Shown here: positions 1 to 8,962 of the stretch, one piece after another
How positions within the stretch are numbered: position 1 is the first letter of the stretch
How the letters are laid out: every line of letters begins with the position of its first letter
Origin: DASYAE01 sp036501535
GTDB taxonomy: Bacteria > Actinomycetota > Actinomycetes > Streptomycetales > Catenulisporaceae
Reading direction: 5' to 3'
Length of the DNA stretch: 64,000 nucleotides
NCBI GenBank assembly: GCA_036501535.1
Contig: DASYAE010000228.1
Location: 17,995 to 81,994, forward strand
Translations under genes and position numbers: made by a program
The notes under the pieces: generated by a model
What the model was told of the DNA's origin: nothing
What the model saw: only the letters and a program-made list of their open reading frames with translations
Database searches by the model: none

Positions 1-493
1 GGTCCCCGGTGAACAGGACCGGCTCGTCCCGGTCCGCTTCACGCGGCAGCCCGAAGGTCACCGACCCCCTGGTATGGCCGGGGGTGTGAGTGACCGTCAG
101 GTCGAAGCCGAGCGCTTCGGTCAGGCCGAGCCCGGCCCCGTCGGCCAGCTCGCGCACCTCGGACGGCTCCGCGAACGAGAGCGCCCCGATCATCGCAGCC
201 ATCTGCGGGCCGACGCCGCGCATCGGGTCCGCGAGCATGTCGCGGTCCTCCGGGTGGATGTAGGCCGGGATGTCGTGGGCGCCGCAGACCGGGGTCACCG
301 ACCACACGTGGTCCAGGTGCCCGTGTGTAAGTATCACCGCGGCGGGCTGGAGCCGGTGCGTGCGCAACAGCTCGGCCAAATTCGGCTCGGCGTCCTGACC
401 GGGGTCGATCACGACGCAGCGCTCACCGGGTCCGGCCGCGACGACGAAGCAATTCGCGGCGAACACGCCTGCTGGGAACCCGGCGATAAGCAC
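1..493 (-). CDS. MBL-fold metallo-hydrolase (glyoxalase II-like), partial at left edge
   Basis: Reading leftward from a GTG at 493, the frame encodes a metallo-beta-lactamase-fold hydrolase that runs off the window after about 164 residues. The zinc motif THGHLDH (HxHxDH) is near residues 58-64, a second histidine lies in THTPGHT (about 135-140), and the last visible residues are FTGD, the usual third metal ligand region. The family covers glyoxalase II and related thiolester hydrolases; the substrate cannot be told from sequence. An AGGA-type ribosome site lies just upstream of the GTG. It is divergent from the cyclophilin gene, as its homologue is in Streptomyces. The C-terminus is missing because of the window edge, not damage. 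Confidence 0.85.
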   Translation of the reverse strand, partial: MLIAGFPAGVFAANCFVVAAGPGERCVVIDPGQDAEPNLAELLRTHRLQPAAVILTHGHLDHVWSVTPVCGAHDIPAYIHPEDRDMLADPMRGVGPQMAAMIGALSFAEPSEVRELADGAGLGLTEALGFDLTVTHTPGHTRGSVTFGLPREADRDEPVLFTGD

Positions 494-646
494 GTGCGTC
501 CTGTTCCTGCGGTGGTCGGGGCGGTGATCGGGGAGGTGCGGGGGCAGCTTTCGGATTTCAACGCCGTACGAGTAAGACGTGCGCCAAAGCCTACCGGCGG
601 CGTGCGCTGCACCGCTAACCGATACCGCCGCCGATACCACCGACCG

Positions 647-674
647 TTGCATTCCGCCTACCTGCCCGTACACT
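647..674 (+). promoter_or_regulatory. Possible sigma-70-type promoter upstream of the cyclophilin gene
   Basis: TTGCAT at 647-652 and TACACT at 669-674 are separated by 16 bases, about 65 bases before the GTG at 739. The match is fair but not perfect, and high-GC actinomycete promoters are poorly conserved, so this is a candidate only. Confidence 0.3.
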
Positions 675-738
675 GCACGCGGTAGTGGATCGGGCTCAGG
701 TATAGCGCGGGCAGTGAGCAGAAGGAGATTGGGAGACC

Positions 739-1611
739 GTGGCGAGCACCAAGGACCGCCAGCGAGCCGTGGAGCGCGCTCGCTTCGAGCGGGTTCAGGC
801 GAAGATCGTCAGAAAGCGGCGGGAGCATCAGCGGCGCAGGCGTATCGGCGTAGTCTCCGCGATCGCCGCGGTGGCGGTGGCGGGCATCGCCGTGGCGTCG
901 ATCTTCGTCGTCACGTCCAAGTCGCCGTCGAAATCGACCAACGCCTCGGCCACGGCCTCCGCGTCGGCCACGGCCAGCGCCGCGGCGCAGCCGACCGCGC
1001 ACGTCGCCGGGTGCACCACGCCGGTCTCCACCGCGCCGAAGAAGCTCACCTGGAAGACCGAGCCGGCGATGGCGATCGACCAGACGGCCAAGTACACGAT
1101 GACGATCAAGACCAACTGCGGCAACATCGTGATCTCGATGGACGCGTCGAAGACCCCGCACACGGTGAACAGCTTCAACTTCCTGGCCGGGCAGGGCTAC
1201 TTCAACGACACCTACTGCCACCGGCTGACCACCTCGGGCATCTACGTGCTGCAGTGCGGCGACCCGACCGCCACGGCGACCACCGGCGGCTCGGGCGGCC
1301 CCGGCTACACCATCCCGGACGAGAACCTGACCGCGCTGGGCACCGCGGCCTCCGGCGGCACGGTCACCTACCCGGCGGGCGAGGTGGCGATGGCCAACAC
1401 CGGCCAGGCCAACAGCGGCGGCAGCCAGTTCTTCCTGGTCTACCAGGACTCGCCGCTGGGCCCGTCCTACACCCCGTTCGGCACGGTCACCTCGGGCCTC
1501 GACATCCTGCAGGCCATCGCCAAGGCGGGCAGCAACAACGCGAACGGCTCCGGCGACGGCAACCCGATGCAGAAGGTCCAGATCCAGTCGGTGACGGTGA
1601 CCAAGGACTGA
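739..1611 (+). CDS. Membrane-anchored cyclophilin-type peptidyl-prolyl isomerase
   Basis: A 290-residue protein with a basic N-terminus (1-33), one membrane segment (about 34-55), an Ala/Ser/Thr linker and a cyclophilin domain (about 110-288). Cyclophilin features seen are the CHRLTTSG-to-CGDP block near 168-182 (FHR...QGGD in the family), GYTIPDEN and SGGSQFFLVY. Cyclophilins catalyse cis/trans isomerisation at proline and help protein folding; the N-terminal anchor places this domain outside the membrane (inference). The usual Phe-His-Arg triad appears as Cys-His-Arg, as in other actinobacterial members. The GTG start has GGAG 11 bases upstream. It precedes the DUF349 gene and rel, the same order as in Streptomyces. 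Confidence 0.9.
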   Translation: MASTKDRQRAVERARFERVQAKIVRKRREHQRRRRIGVVSAIAAVAVAGIAVASIFVVTSKSPSKSTNASATASASATASAAAQPTAHVAGCTTPVSTAPKKLTWKTEPAMAIDQTAKYTMTIKTNCGNIVISMDASKTPHTVNSFNFLAGQGYFNDTYCHRLTTSGIYVLQCGDPTATATTGGSGGPGYTIPDENLTALGTAASGGTVTYPAGEVAMANTGQANSGGSQFFLVYQDSPLGPSYTPFGTVTSGLDILQAIAKAGSNNANGSGDGNPMQKVQIQSVTVTKD

Positions 1612-1725
1612 CCAGGGTCCGCGCAATCGCCGCGAAGAGCATTCGGCCTCCCATCCGTACGCGCTGAGCTTGTAGAGTTCCCCGTACGGGTGGAAGTCCG
1701 CCCGTCTCGAACGTAGGAGGCCACC

Positions 1726-3465
1726 GTGTCCGACGATGCGGAGCAGAGACTGCCCGGCGCGGCACATGCAGAGTCCGACGCGGGACAGGCCGTCGCGGCC
1801 GCGGCCGACACCGTGCAGGAGCACCGGAACCAGGACCAGGCGCAGGCCGAGCAGGTGGCCGCGGCCGAGAACGGCACCGAGTCCCACGCGGCGCAGGCCG
1901 AGGCGGCGCACGCCGAGGCGGCGCCGGCGGAACCCGCGCAGGTCGCGCCGCAGACCGAAGCCGACGAGACCGCGGCCGCGGCGCACGAGTCCACGGCTCC
2001 GGTCCATGCTCCTGCTCCGGTCCCGGCGCCCGTTCCTGCTCCGGTCCCCGGGCCTGTGCCTGCTCCTGCTCCTGCTGCGGTCCCCGCTCCCGAGCCGGTC
2101 GCCGAAGTCGCGGCCGAGACCGCCGAGGTCCCGGCTGTCACCGAAGTCGCGGCCGTCACCGAGGTCTCGGTCGCCGCGGTCTCCGTCGCGGTGGGCGGCG
2201 AGGTCGTGGCCGAGGCCGTGGTGGTGGAGGCGAGCTGCGAGTGGGGCCGGGTCGCGGTGGACGGCTCGGTGTTCGTGCGCACCGCGGAGGGCGAGCGGCA
2301 GATCGGCTCCTGGGCGGCCGGCACCCCGGCCGACGGGCTGGCCTTCTTCGAGCGCAAGTTCGACGGCCTCAAGGCCGAGGTGGAGCTGCTGGAGAAGCGG
2401 CTCAACGGCTCGAACCTGGACGTCAAGGACGCCGACTCGGCCATCGCCAAGCTGCGCGAGGCGCTGGTCGAGCCGCACGCGATCGGCGACCTGGCCGCGC
2501 TGCGCGTCCGGCTGGACAAGCTGGGCGAGGTGGCCGAGAAGCGCCGCGCCGCGCGGCGCGAGGCCCGGGCCCGGCAGCTGGCCGAGGCGGCCGGGCACAA
2601 GGATCGGATCGTCTCGGAGGCCGAGTCGCTGGTCGAGTCGACCGAGTGGAAGGCCACCGGGGAGCGGCTGCGCGCGCTGGTGGACGAGTGGAAGGGCGTG
2701 CCGCGCCTGGACCGGCGCGCGGACGACGAGCTGTGGTCCCGGTTCAGCTCGGCCCGCTCCGCCTTCGCCAAGCGGCGCAAGGCCCACTTCGCGCACCTCG
2801 ACGCCGAGCGCGAGGAGGTGCGCCAGCGCAAGGAGGCGCTGGTCGAGCAGGCCGAGGAGCTGTCGGACTCGACCGACTGGGCGAACACCGCGCAGCGGTT
2901 CCGGGACCTGATGCGGCAGTGGAAGGCGGCCGGCCGGGCCCAGCGGGAGGTCGAGGACAAGCTCTGGGAGCGGTTCAAGTCGGCCCAGGACACCTTCTTC
3001 ACCGCCCGCAACGCCGACCTGGACCAGCGCGACGCGGGCTTCCGGGAGAACCTGGCCCGCAAGGAGGAGCTGCTGGTCGAGGCGCAGAAGCTGGTGGCCG
3101 GCGGCACCGTGCGGGACTACAAGGCGGCGCGCACCGCGCTGCGCTCGATCCAGCAGCGCTGGGAGGATGTCGGCCCGGTCCCGCGGGACGCCAAGCCGCG
3201 GGTCGAGGGCGCGCTGCGGGACGTCGAGCGGGCCGTGGCGGACAGCGAGCAGGCCGAGTGGAAGCGCACCAACCCGGAGGCGCGGGCCCGCGCCGAGGCG
3301 ACCGTGCGCCAGCTGGAGACCTCGATCGGCAAGTTCGAGAAGGAGCTGGAGAAGGCCCGGGCCAACGGCCAGCAGCGCAAGGCCGACGAGGCCGAGGCCG
3401 CGCTGACCGCGCGGCGCGAGTGGCTCGCCCAGGCCCAGGCGGCGCTGGAGGAGTTCACCCGCTGA
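1726..3465 (+). CDS. DUF349 protein with Ala/Pro-rich N-terminus
   Basis: A 579-residue protein starting at a GTG with a strong TAGGAGG eight bases upstream. Residues 1-165 are low-complexity (Ala/Glu/Pro, including Pro-Ala-Pro-Val repeats). Residues about 165-215 form a short folded segment (SCEWGRVAVDGSVFVR). The rest, about 215-579, is helical and charged and holds repeated DUF349 units, each with a conserved Trp and Arg pattern such as WKATGERLRALVDEWK and WANTAQRFRDLMRQWK. DUF349 proteins are widespread in actinobacteria and their molecular role is not settled, so none is claimed. The gene lies between the cyclophilin and rel, its usual place. Confidence 0.85.
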   Translation: MSDDAEQRLPGAAHAESDAGQAVAAAADTVQEHRNQDQAQAEQVAAAENGTESHAAQAEAAHAEAAPAEPAQVAPQTEADETAAAAHESTAPVHAPAPVPAPVPAPVPGPVPAPAPAAVPAPEPVAEVAAETAEVPAVTEVAAVTEVSVAAVSVAVGGEVVAEAVVVEASCEWGRVAVDGSVFVRTAEGERQIGSWAAGTPADGLAFFERKFDGLKAEVELLEKRLNGSNLDVKDADSAIAKLREALVEPHAIGDLAALRVRLDKLGEVAEKRRAARREARARQLAEAAGHKDRIVSEAESLVESTEWKATGERLRALVDEWKGVPRLDRRADDELWSRFSSARSAFAKRRKAHFAHLDAEREEVRQRKEALVEQAEELSDSTDWANTAQRFRDLMRQWKAAGRAQREVEDKLWERFKSAQDTFFTARNADLDQRDAGFRENLARKEELLVEAQKLVAGGTVRDYKAARTALRSIQQRWEDVGPVPRDAKPRVEGALRDVERAVADSEQAEWKRTNPEARARAEATVRQLETSIGKFEKELEKARANGQQRKADEAEAALTARREWLAQAQAALEEFTR

Positions 3466-3537
3466 CGACGCGTCGGAAGCCACTTCCGAGCGGCCGGTGA
3501 GTGCCCGTCAGGGCGCCGCCGGCCGTTTCGCGTGCGC

Positions 3538-3555
3538 GGGCGGTTCGGGCGGTTC
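3538..3555. repeat. Tandem duplicate of a 9-base unit at the HxlR gene end
   Basis: GGGCGGTTC occurs twice head to tail (3538-3546 and 3547-3555). The minus-strand stop codon of the HxlR gene (3554-3556) overlaps the end of the second copy. It is the smallest of several such repeats at convergent gene ends in this window. Confidence 0.6.
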
Positions 3556-3922
3556 ACGCCGCGCCGGCGCGCAGCGCCTGGATCTCGGCCACGTGCTGCT
3601 CGGCCCAGCGGCACAGCTCGGCCAGCAGCGGCGAGAGCGAGCGGCCGAGCCCGGTGAGCGAGTACTCGACGTGCGGCGGGACGACCGGGAAGACCTCGCG
3701 GGCGACCAGTCCCTCGGCCTCCAGCGCACGCAGCGTCTGGGTCAGCATCTTCTGGCTGATCCCGCCGACCGCGCGCATCAGCTCGGCATGCCGGTAGGTG
3801 CGGTGCAGCAGCGCATAGAGGATCAGGGCACTCCATTTGTCCGCGATCAGGTCGAGGACTTCACGCGAGCCGCACTGTGGGTTGAACACGTCGGGGTTTA
3901 ACGCATCAGACTCTGTCGACAT
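3554..3922 (-). CDS. HxlR-family transcriptional regulator
   Basis: A 122-residue winged-helix protein of the HxlR family. Seen: the family signature around CGSREVLDLIADKWSALIL, then a helix-turn-helix and wing (MRAVGGISQKMLTQTLRALEAEGLV). HxlR proteins are MarR-like dimers that often sense reactive electrophiles or quinones through an N-terminal cysteine; a Cys is present just before the signature. I chose the ATG at 3922. A longer frame would begin with TTG at 3955 and would overlap the palindrome at 3947-3960. The gene is divergent from the MBL hydrolase at 4046, so local control of that gene is likely (inference). Confidence 0.85.
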   Translation of the reverse strand: MSTESDALNPDVFNPQCGSREVLDLIADKWSALILYALLHRTYRHAELMRAVGGISQKMLTQTLRALEAEGLVAREVFPVVPPHVEYSLTGLGRSLSPLLAELCRWAEQHVAEIQALRAGAA

Positions 3923-3946
3923 CCGCGTGACCTGCACCTTCGATAG

Positions 3947-3960
3947 GCACTTCAAAGTGC
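3947..3960. promoter_or_regulatory. Candidate HxlR operator palindrome
   Basis: GCACTT-CA-AAGTGC is a perfect inverted repeat with 6-base arms, between the divergent HxlR (start 3922) and hydrolase (start 4046) genes and less GC-rich than its surroundings. It suits autoregulation plus control of the neighbour. No binding data are implied. Confidence 0.5.
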
Positions 3961-4045
3961 GTACTAGTCGCCTGGATCCTATGGCTCATACGGTGCCGGT
4001 GTCACGACCCGGCGCCCGCCGGGCACCCGCGAAACGGGAGATCCG

Positions 4046-4900
4046 TTGTCCGACCTGAAGATCCACACGTACACCGCCGCCGAGGCGGGACTGCTCGTCA
4101 ACTCGTTCCTCGTGCAGACCGACGAGGGCGTCGTCGTGGTCGACGCCAACCTGCTCAACTCCGACATCGCGGGGCTGTGCGCGCGCGTCGAGGCGCTCGG
4201 CCGGCCGCTGCTCGGCGTCTTCGTCACGCACGCCCACCCGGACCACTTCAACGGCGTCCACGCGCTCGTCGCCGAACGCGACATACCGGTCTACGCGACT
4301 GCGGCCGTGGCCGAGGCGATCGAGGCTGTCGCGGACGCCAAGCGCACCCAGTGGAAGCCCGTCTACGGCGACGAGTGGCCGGACGTCACCGCCTATCCGA
4401 CGATGCGGCTGGCCGACGGCGAAGCGGTGGATCTCGGCGGAGTGCGGTTCAGCGTGCACGACATGGGCGCCGCCGAGAGCCACGCCGACAGCTACATCCT
4501 CGCCGGTCCGGCCAGCGGCGGCCGATCGAGCGCGTTCATCGGCGACCTGGCCTTCCACGGCACCCATCCCTACACCGCCGACGGGCACAGCGCCGCCTGG
4601 CTCGCCGCGCTCGACGCCCTCCCGGCCGCGCTGGCCGGCGCCGAGCGGCTGCTGCCCGGCCACGGCGCGCCGGCCGGTCCAAGCCTGCTGACAGCCCAGC
4701 GCCGCTACCTGGTCCACTACCGCGAGGCCGTGCGCCGCCTGGCCGACGGCCGGCCGAAGCTGACCGACGCCGCGAAGGAAGAACTCGAGCACGTGATGAC
4801 GGACTTCGCCCCGGACCTGCCGCTGACCTGGATGATCGGCCTGGGCGCGGACGCCGTGGCCGCCGAGTTGGCTCAGGAGACGGAGGCTCAGATCCGGTAG
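4046..4900 (+). CDS. MBL-fold metallo-hydrolase next to HxlR
   Basis: A 284-residue metallo-beta-lactamase-fold protein. The metal motif THAHPDHFNG (HxHxDH) is near residues 69-78, a further motif MGAAESHADS is near 143, IGDLAF (metal Asp) near 167, and LLPGHGAP near 208. The start is a TTG with GGGAG five bases upstream. Family members are Zn or Fe hydrolases of varied substrate. The HxlR regulator on the opposite strand suggests a role in detoxifying a reactive compound, which is inference. Its stop lies inside the 3' end of the convergent rel gene (13-base overlap). Confidence 0.85.
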   Translation: MSDLKIHTYTAAEAGLLVNSFLVQTDEGVVVVDANLLNSDIAGLCARVEALGRPLLGVFVTHAHPDHFNGVHALVAERDIPVYATAAVAEAIEAVADAKRTQWKPVYGDEWPDVTAYPTMRLADGEAVDLGGVRFSVHDMGAAESHADSYILAGPASGGRSSAFIGDLAFHGTHPYTADGHSAAWLAALDALPAALAGAERLLPGHGAPAGPSLLTAQRRYLVHYREAVRRLADGRPKLTDAAKEELEHVMTDFAPDLPLTWMIGLGADAVAAELAQETEAQIR

Positions 4901-7476
4901 ACGTCGTAGACGCCCTCGATGCCGCGCACCGCGCGCAGCACGTGGCCGAGGTGCTTCGGGTCGCCCATCTCGAAGGTGAACCGGGACATGGCGACCCGGT
5001 CCCGGGACGTGTTGACCGTTGCCGACAGGATGTTGACATGCTGGTCGGACAGCACCCGGGTGACGTCGGACAGCAGCCGGGACCGGTCCAGCGCCTCGAC
5101 CTGGATGGAGACCAGGAACACGGAGCTGGCGGTCGGCGCCCAGGAGACCTCGACCATCCGCTCCGGCTGCTCGGAGAGCGAGTCGACGTTGCCGCAGTCG
5201 CGCCGGTGCACCGAGACGCCGCTGCCGCGGGTGATGAAGCCGACGATCTCGTCGCCGGGCACCGGGGTGCAGCAGCGGGCCAGCTTGACCCAGATGTCCT
5301 CGGCGCCCTTGACCAGCACGCCGGGGTCGCCGCCGGGCCGCGAGCGGCCGCCGCGGCGCCGCTCGCTCTTCTCCCCCGGCAGCGCCGGCATGGTCGACTC
5401 GGCCAGGTCCTCGGTCGCGCCCTCCTCGCCGCCGAGCGACTGCATGAGCCGCTGCACGACCGAGTGCGCCGAGACGTGGTTCTCGCCGATCGCGGCGTAC
5501 AGCGCGGTGATGTCGGCGTAGTGCAGGTCCATCGCGATCGTGCCGAGCGACTCCGCGGACAGCAGCCGCTGCAGCGGCAGGCCATGCTTGCGCATCGTCT
5601 TGGCCAGCTGCTCGCGGCCCTGCTCGATGGCCTCCTCGCGGCGCTCCTTGGTGAAGTGCGCGCGGATCTTGTTGCGGGCCCGGGGCGAGGCGACGAAGAC
5701 GAGCCAGTCCCGGCTCGGCCCGGCGGTCGGCGACTTCGAGGTGAAGATCTCCACCACGTCGCCGTTGTCCAGCTTGGACTCCAGCGGCACCAGCCGGCCG
5801 TTGACCCGGGCGCCGATGCAGCGGTGCCCGACCTCGGTGTGCACCGCGTAGGCGAAGTCCACCGGGGTGGAGCCGGAGGGCAGCGGGATCACGTCGCCCT
5901 TGGGGGTGAAGACGTAGACCTCGGCCGCGGACAGGTCGAAGCGCAGCGAGTCGAGGAACTCGCCCGGGTCGGCGGTCTCCCGCTGCCAGTCCAGCAGCTG
6001 GCGCAGCCAGGCCATGTCGCCGACCCCGCCGGGCGGGGCGCCGGGCGCGCCCGCCGGGCCGCCGCCGACCGCGTCCTCCTTGTACTTCCAGTGCGCCGCC
6101 ACGCCGTACTCGGCCCGCCGGTGCATGGAGTGGGTGCGGATCTGCAGCTCGACCGGCTTGCCCTGCGGGCCGATCACCGTGGTGTGCAGCGACTGGTACA
6201 GGTTGAACTTCGGCATCGCGATGTAGTCCTTGAACCGGCCGGGCACCGGGTTCCATCTCGCGTGGATCGTGCCGAGGGCGGCGTAGCAGTCGCGCACCGA
6301 CTCGACCAGGACCCGGATGCCGACCAGGTCGTAGATCTCGGCGAAGTCCCGGCCGCGCACGATCATCTTCTGGTAGACCGAGTAGTAGTGCTTCGGCCGG
6401 CCGGTGACCGTGGCCTTGATCCGGGCGCCGTGCAGGTCGGCCTGGACCATGTCGGTGACCTGGGCCAGGAACTCCTCGCGCTTGGGCGCGCGCTCGGCGA
6501 CCAGGTGCACGATCTCGTCGTACATCTTCGGGTAGAGGATGGCGAAGGCCAGGTCCTCCAGCTCCCACTTGACCGTGTTCATGCCCAGGCGGTGCGCCAG
6601 CGGGGCGTAGATCTCCAGGGTCTCGCGGGACTTCTGCTCCTGCTTCTCCCGTTTCATGAAGCGCATGGTGCGCATGTTGTGCAGCCGGTCGGCCAGCTTG
6701 ATGACCAGCACCCGGATGTCGCGGGACATGGCCACGACCATCTTGCGCACGGTCTCGGCCTGCGCCGCCTCGCCCAGCTTGACCTTGTCCAGCTTGGTGA
6801 CGCCGTCGACCAGCAGGGCGACGGTCTCGCCGAAGTCGCCGCGCAGCGTGTCGAGGGTGTAGTCGGTGTCCTCGACGGTGTCGTGCAGCAGGCCGGCGCA
6901 CAGTGTCGGCACGTCCATGCCGAGCTCGGCCAGGATCGTGGTCACCGCCACCGGGTGGGTGATGTACGGGTCGCCGCTCTTGCGCCGCTGGCCGCGGTGG
7001 TACTTCTCGGCGGTCTGGTAGGCGCGCTCGAGGGTGCGCAGGTCGGCCTTGGGGTCGCTCGCGCGCACGATCCGGAACAGCGGTTCGAGCACCGGGCTCG
7101 GGCCGCCGGAGCGCGGGCCGCCGAGCCGGGCGAGCCGGGCGCGCACACGGCTCGAGGCCGCGGGCGCCGAGGGAGTACGCGTGACTGCGGGCGCCGGGGC
7201 GCCGGACGGCTCCTGCGCGGCGCCTGGAGCCTCCGTGGCCGCCTGAACCGGGGGGCCGGGCTCGGCGGCACCGCCCGCGCGGGACTGGGCGCCCACCTGC
7301 CGTGTGCGGCCTTCGGCCGTCTCCGGCCGCGCCGCCGGATCCGGCGGCGCCTGCGCGGCCTCCGGCTGCGGCTGTACCTGGGTCTTCGGGGCCGGCTGAC
7401 GCGCGGACCCGTCCGCGTTCGGGCCGGTCGCGTCCTCGGACGCGGCGCGCGCGACGGTGTCAGGCGTCGTGGTCAA
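4888..7476 (-). CDS. relA: Bifunctional (p)ppGpp synthetase/hydrolase Rel
   Basis: An 862-residue long RSH enzyme that makes and degrades (p)ppGpp in the stringent response. Seen in order: a Pro/Ala-rich N-terminal extension (1-120) longer than usual, the HD hydrolase domain with HDTVEDTD at 198-205, the synthetase domain with GRFKDYIAMPKFNLYQSLHT, a TGS domain, and a C-terminal ACT domain. The RFKD motif in the synthetase is the type found in bifunctional Rel rather than synthetase-only RelA. The TTG start at 7476 has GGGAGG seven bases upstream and overlaps the stop of the apt remnant. The 3' end overlaps the convergent hydrolase gene by 13 bases. Confidence 0.95.
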   Translation of the reverse strand: MTTTPDTVARAASEDATGPNADGSARQPAPKTQVQPQPEAAQAPPDPAARPETAEGRTRQVGAQSRAGGAAEPGPPVQAATEAPGAAQEPSGAPAPAVTRTPSAPAASSRVRARLARLGGPRSGGPSPVLEPLFRIVRASDPKADLRTLERAYQTAEKYHRGQRRKSGDPYITHPVAVTTILAELGMDVPTLCAGLLHDTVEDTDYTLDTLRGDFGETVALLVDGVTKLDKVKLGEAAQAETVRKMVVAMSRDIRVLVIKLADRLHNMRTMRFMKREKQEQKSRETLEIYAPLAHRLGMNTVKWELEDLAFAILYPKMYDEIVHLVAERAPKREEFLAQVTDMVQADLHGARIKATVTGRPKHYYSVYQKMIVRGRDFAEIYDLVGIRVLVESVRDCYAALGTIHARWNPVPGRFKDYIAMPKFNLYQSLHTTVIGPQGKPVELQIRTHSMHRRAEYGVAAHWKYKEDAVGGGPAGAPGAPPGGVGDMAWLRQLLDWQRETADPGEFLDSLRFDLSAAEVYVFTPKGDVIPLPSGSTPVDFAYAVHTEVGHRCIGARVNGRLVPLESKLDNGDVVEIFTSKSPTAGPSRDWLVFVASPRARNKIRAHFTKERREEAIEQGREQLAKTMRKHGLPLQRLLSAESLGTIAMDLHYADITALYAAIGENHVSAHSVVQRLMQSLGGEEGATEDLAESTMPALPGEKSERRRGGRSRPGGDPGVLVKGAEDIWVKLARCCTPVPGDEIVGFITRGSGVSVHRRDCGNVDSLSEQPERMVEVSWAPTASSVFLVSIQVEALDRSRLLSDVTRVLSDQHVNILSATVNTSRDRVAMSRFTFEMGDPKHLGHVLRAVRGIEGVYDVYRI

Positions 7477-7720
7477 GCGGCGACCTCCCTACCTTCCCCT
7501 TTCGACCATGATACCGGCGCGGGGAACAGGGCCTTCCCGTCGCGGCGCGGAAGGGCGACGCACTGCTCGCGCCAGGCGGTCGGCAGTGCGTGTACGGGCA
7601 GGTCCGGGGCCTCCTCAGCGAGATGGGCCCGCTGTGCAAGAAACGTCAACTCCAGCAGCACCGCCAGTCCCACCGGGCGCGCGCCCCACGCCCGGATCGC
7701 CTCCACGGCATCGGCCGACA
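7473..7720 (-). pseudogene. Remnant of adenine phosphoribosyltransferase (C-terminal part)
   Basis: Between the secF hairpin and rel, the minus strand encodes about 80 residues beginning after the hairpin. The stretch AVEAIRAWGARPVGLAVLLE and the following LTFLAQRAHL resemble the C-terminal helix and strand of adenine phosphoribosyltransferase, and in Streptomyces apt lies exactly here, between secF and relA. The nucleotide-binding core and the PRPP motif are absent, so only roughly the last third survives. A GTG at 7706 is the first possible start but has no ribosome site. The reading frame ends at 7473, overlapping the TTG of rel. It could still be expressed as a leader peptide. Identity rests on remembered similarity and synteny. 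Confidence 0.55.
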
Positions 7721-7773
7721 GACGACGGCCGTCCGGCCCCCCGCGGTTGCGGGGGGGCCGGACGGCCGTCGTC
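7721..7773. terminator. Very strong hairpin between secF and rel
   Basis: A 24-base-pair stem (arms 7721-7744 and 7749-7773, with one extra G in the second) closes a GGTT loop. It lies 20 bases after the secF stop on the minus strand. There is no U-rich tail, as is common for actinomycete terminators. It should end the secD-secF transcript or block read-through into rel. Confidence 0.8.
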
Positions 7774-7792
7774 GTCGGCTACGCCGCCGCAC

Positions 7793-8962
7793 TCACTTCC
7801 GCTTGGCCCGCGACTGGGTGCGCGGCTGGACCCGCTCGCCGGGGCCCGGCTTGCGCTGCGCGGCCGGGCGGGCGGCGGGCGGCGCGGACACCGAGGCGGC
7901 CATCTCGACCGGCACGGTCTCGACCGACGGCTGCGGCACCTCGTCCTTCTTCGCCTGGTCCTGCGCGGCGCGGCGGGCCTGCTGCGCGGCCTTGGCCTCG
8001 AGCCGCTCGGCGTGCGCGCGCACCTTCGGGTCGAGCTCCTTGATCCACACCAGCGTGGGTGCGGCGACCAGGATCGAGGAGACGGTGCCGGACCCGATGC
8101 CGACCAGCATCGCCAGAGCCAGGTCCTGCAGCACCGCGGCCTGCGAGATGGTGCCGCCCAGCAGCAGCGAGGCGACCGGGATCAGGGCGATGATCGAGGT
8201 GTTCATGGACCGCACCAGGGTCTGGTTGACGGCCAGGTTGGTGGCCCGGCCGTAGCCCATCCGGTTCGAGTCGACCAGGACCTTCTTGTTCTCCCGGATC
8301 TTGTCGAACACCACCACCGCGTCGTACATCGCGTAGCCGAGGATGGTCAGGAAGCCGACCATCGAGGACGGCGAGACCTCCAGGCCGGACCAGGCGTAGA
8401 CGCCGACCGTGATGATGATGACGTTGATCAGGGAGACCAGCGCGGCGACCGCCATCTGCCAGCCGTAGAACACGGTCAGGCCGACGGCCAGCAGGACCAG
8501 GAAGATGATCAGCGCCTCGACCGCGTCGACGGTCACGTCGTGGCCCCAGCTCGCGCCGATCGACTCCACCGTGATCTTCGAGGCGGGGACGTCGGCCGCC
8601 TTGGCCAGGCTGTTGGTCAGCGTCTCGGTGGTCTGCTCGTTGATGGTCGTGGTGGTGATGGTCAGCTGCCGCCCGCCGTTGACCACCTGCTGGACCTGGA
8701 CCGTCGGCGCCGGCACGCCGTCGCTCAGGGCGATCGAGGTGACCTGGGACGAGCTGAGCGTCTGGCTGGGCACGGTGAACACCGAGCCGCCCTTGAAGTC
8801 CACGCTGAACGACAGGCCCCGCACCAGCAGGCCGGCCAGCGCCAGCAGGGCGATCACGCCGAAGAGGACCAGCCAGCGCTTGCGCCGGCCGACGATCTCG
8901 TAGGCGACCTCGCCCTTGTAGAGGCGGTTGCCGAACCCGCTCAGTGAACCCAGGCCGGCCAT
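7793..8962 (-). CDS. secF: Protein translocase subunit SecF
   Basis: A 389-residue membrane protein of the SecDF complex, which uses the proton gradient to pull proteins across the membrane after SecA. Six membrane segments are visible: one near 31-50, then a periplasmic domain with the SVDFKGGSVF motif, then five more from about 160 onward. The conserved VGFLTILGYAMYDAVVVFDKIREN block (positions about 205-228) is the RND-type signature of SecF. The C-terminal 70 residues are a basic, Ala/Pro-rich cytoplasmic tail. The ATG at 8962 overlaps the secD stop by one base, so the two are translationally coupled. Confidence 0.95.
   Translation of the reverse strand: MAGLGSLSGFGNRLYKGEVAYEIVGRRKRWLVLFGVIALLALAGLLVRGLSFSVDFKGGSVFTVPSQTLSSSQVTSIALSDGVPAPTVQVQQVVNGGRQLTITTTTINEQTTETLTNSLAKAADVPASKITVESIGASWGHDVTVDAVEALIIFLVLLAVGLTVFYGWQMAVAALVSLINVIIITVGVYAWSGLEVSPSSMVGFLTILGYAMYDAVVVFDKIRENKKVLVDSNRMGYGRATNLAVNQTLVRSMNTSIIALIPVASLLLGGTISQAAVLQDLALAMLVGIGSGTVSSILVAAPTLVWIKELDPKVRAHAERLEAKAAQQARRAAQDQAKKDEVPQPSVETVPVEMAASVSAPPAARPAAQRKPGPGERVQPRTQSRAKRK

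Noticed and set aside
658..3483. A 941-codon minus-strand frame over the cyclophilin and DUF349 genes
   Set aside because: It is the antisense shadow of two well-supported plus-strand genes; its protein is Arg/Leu/Gly low-complexity without any family motif.
4177..8043. A 1288-codon plus-strand frame over the MBL hydrolase and rel
   Set aside because: High-GC shadow frame of rel and its neighbour; no start site, no motifs, and rel is certain on the other strand.
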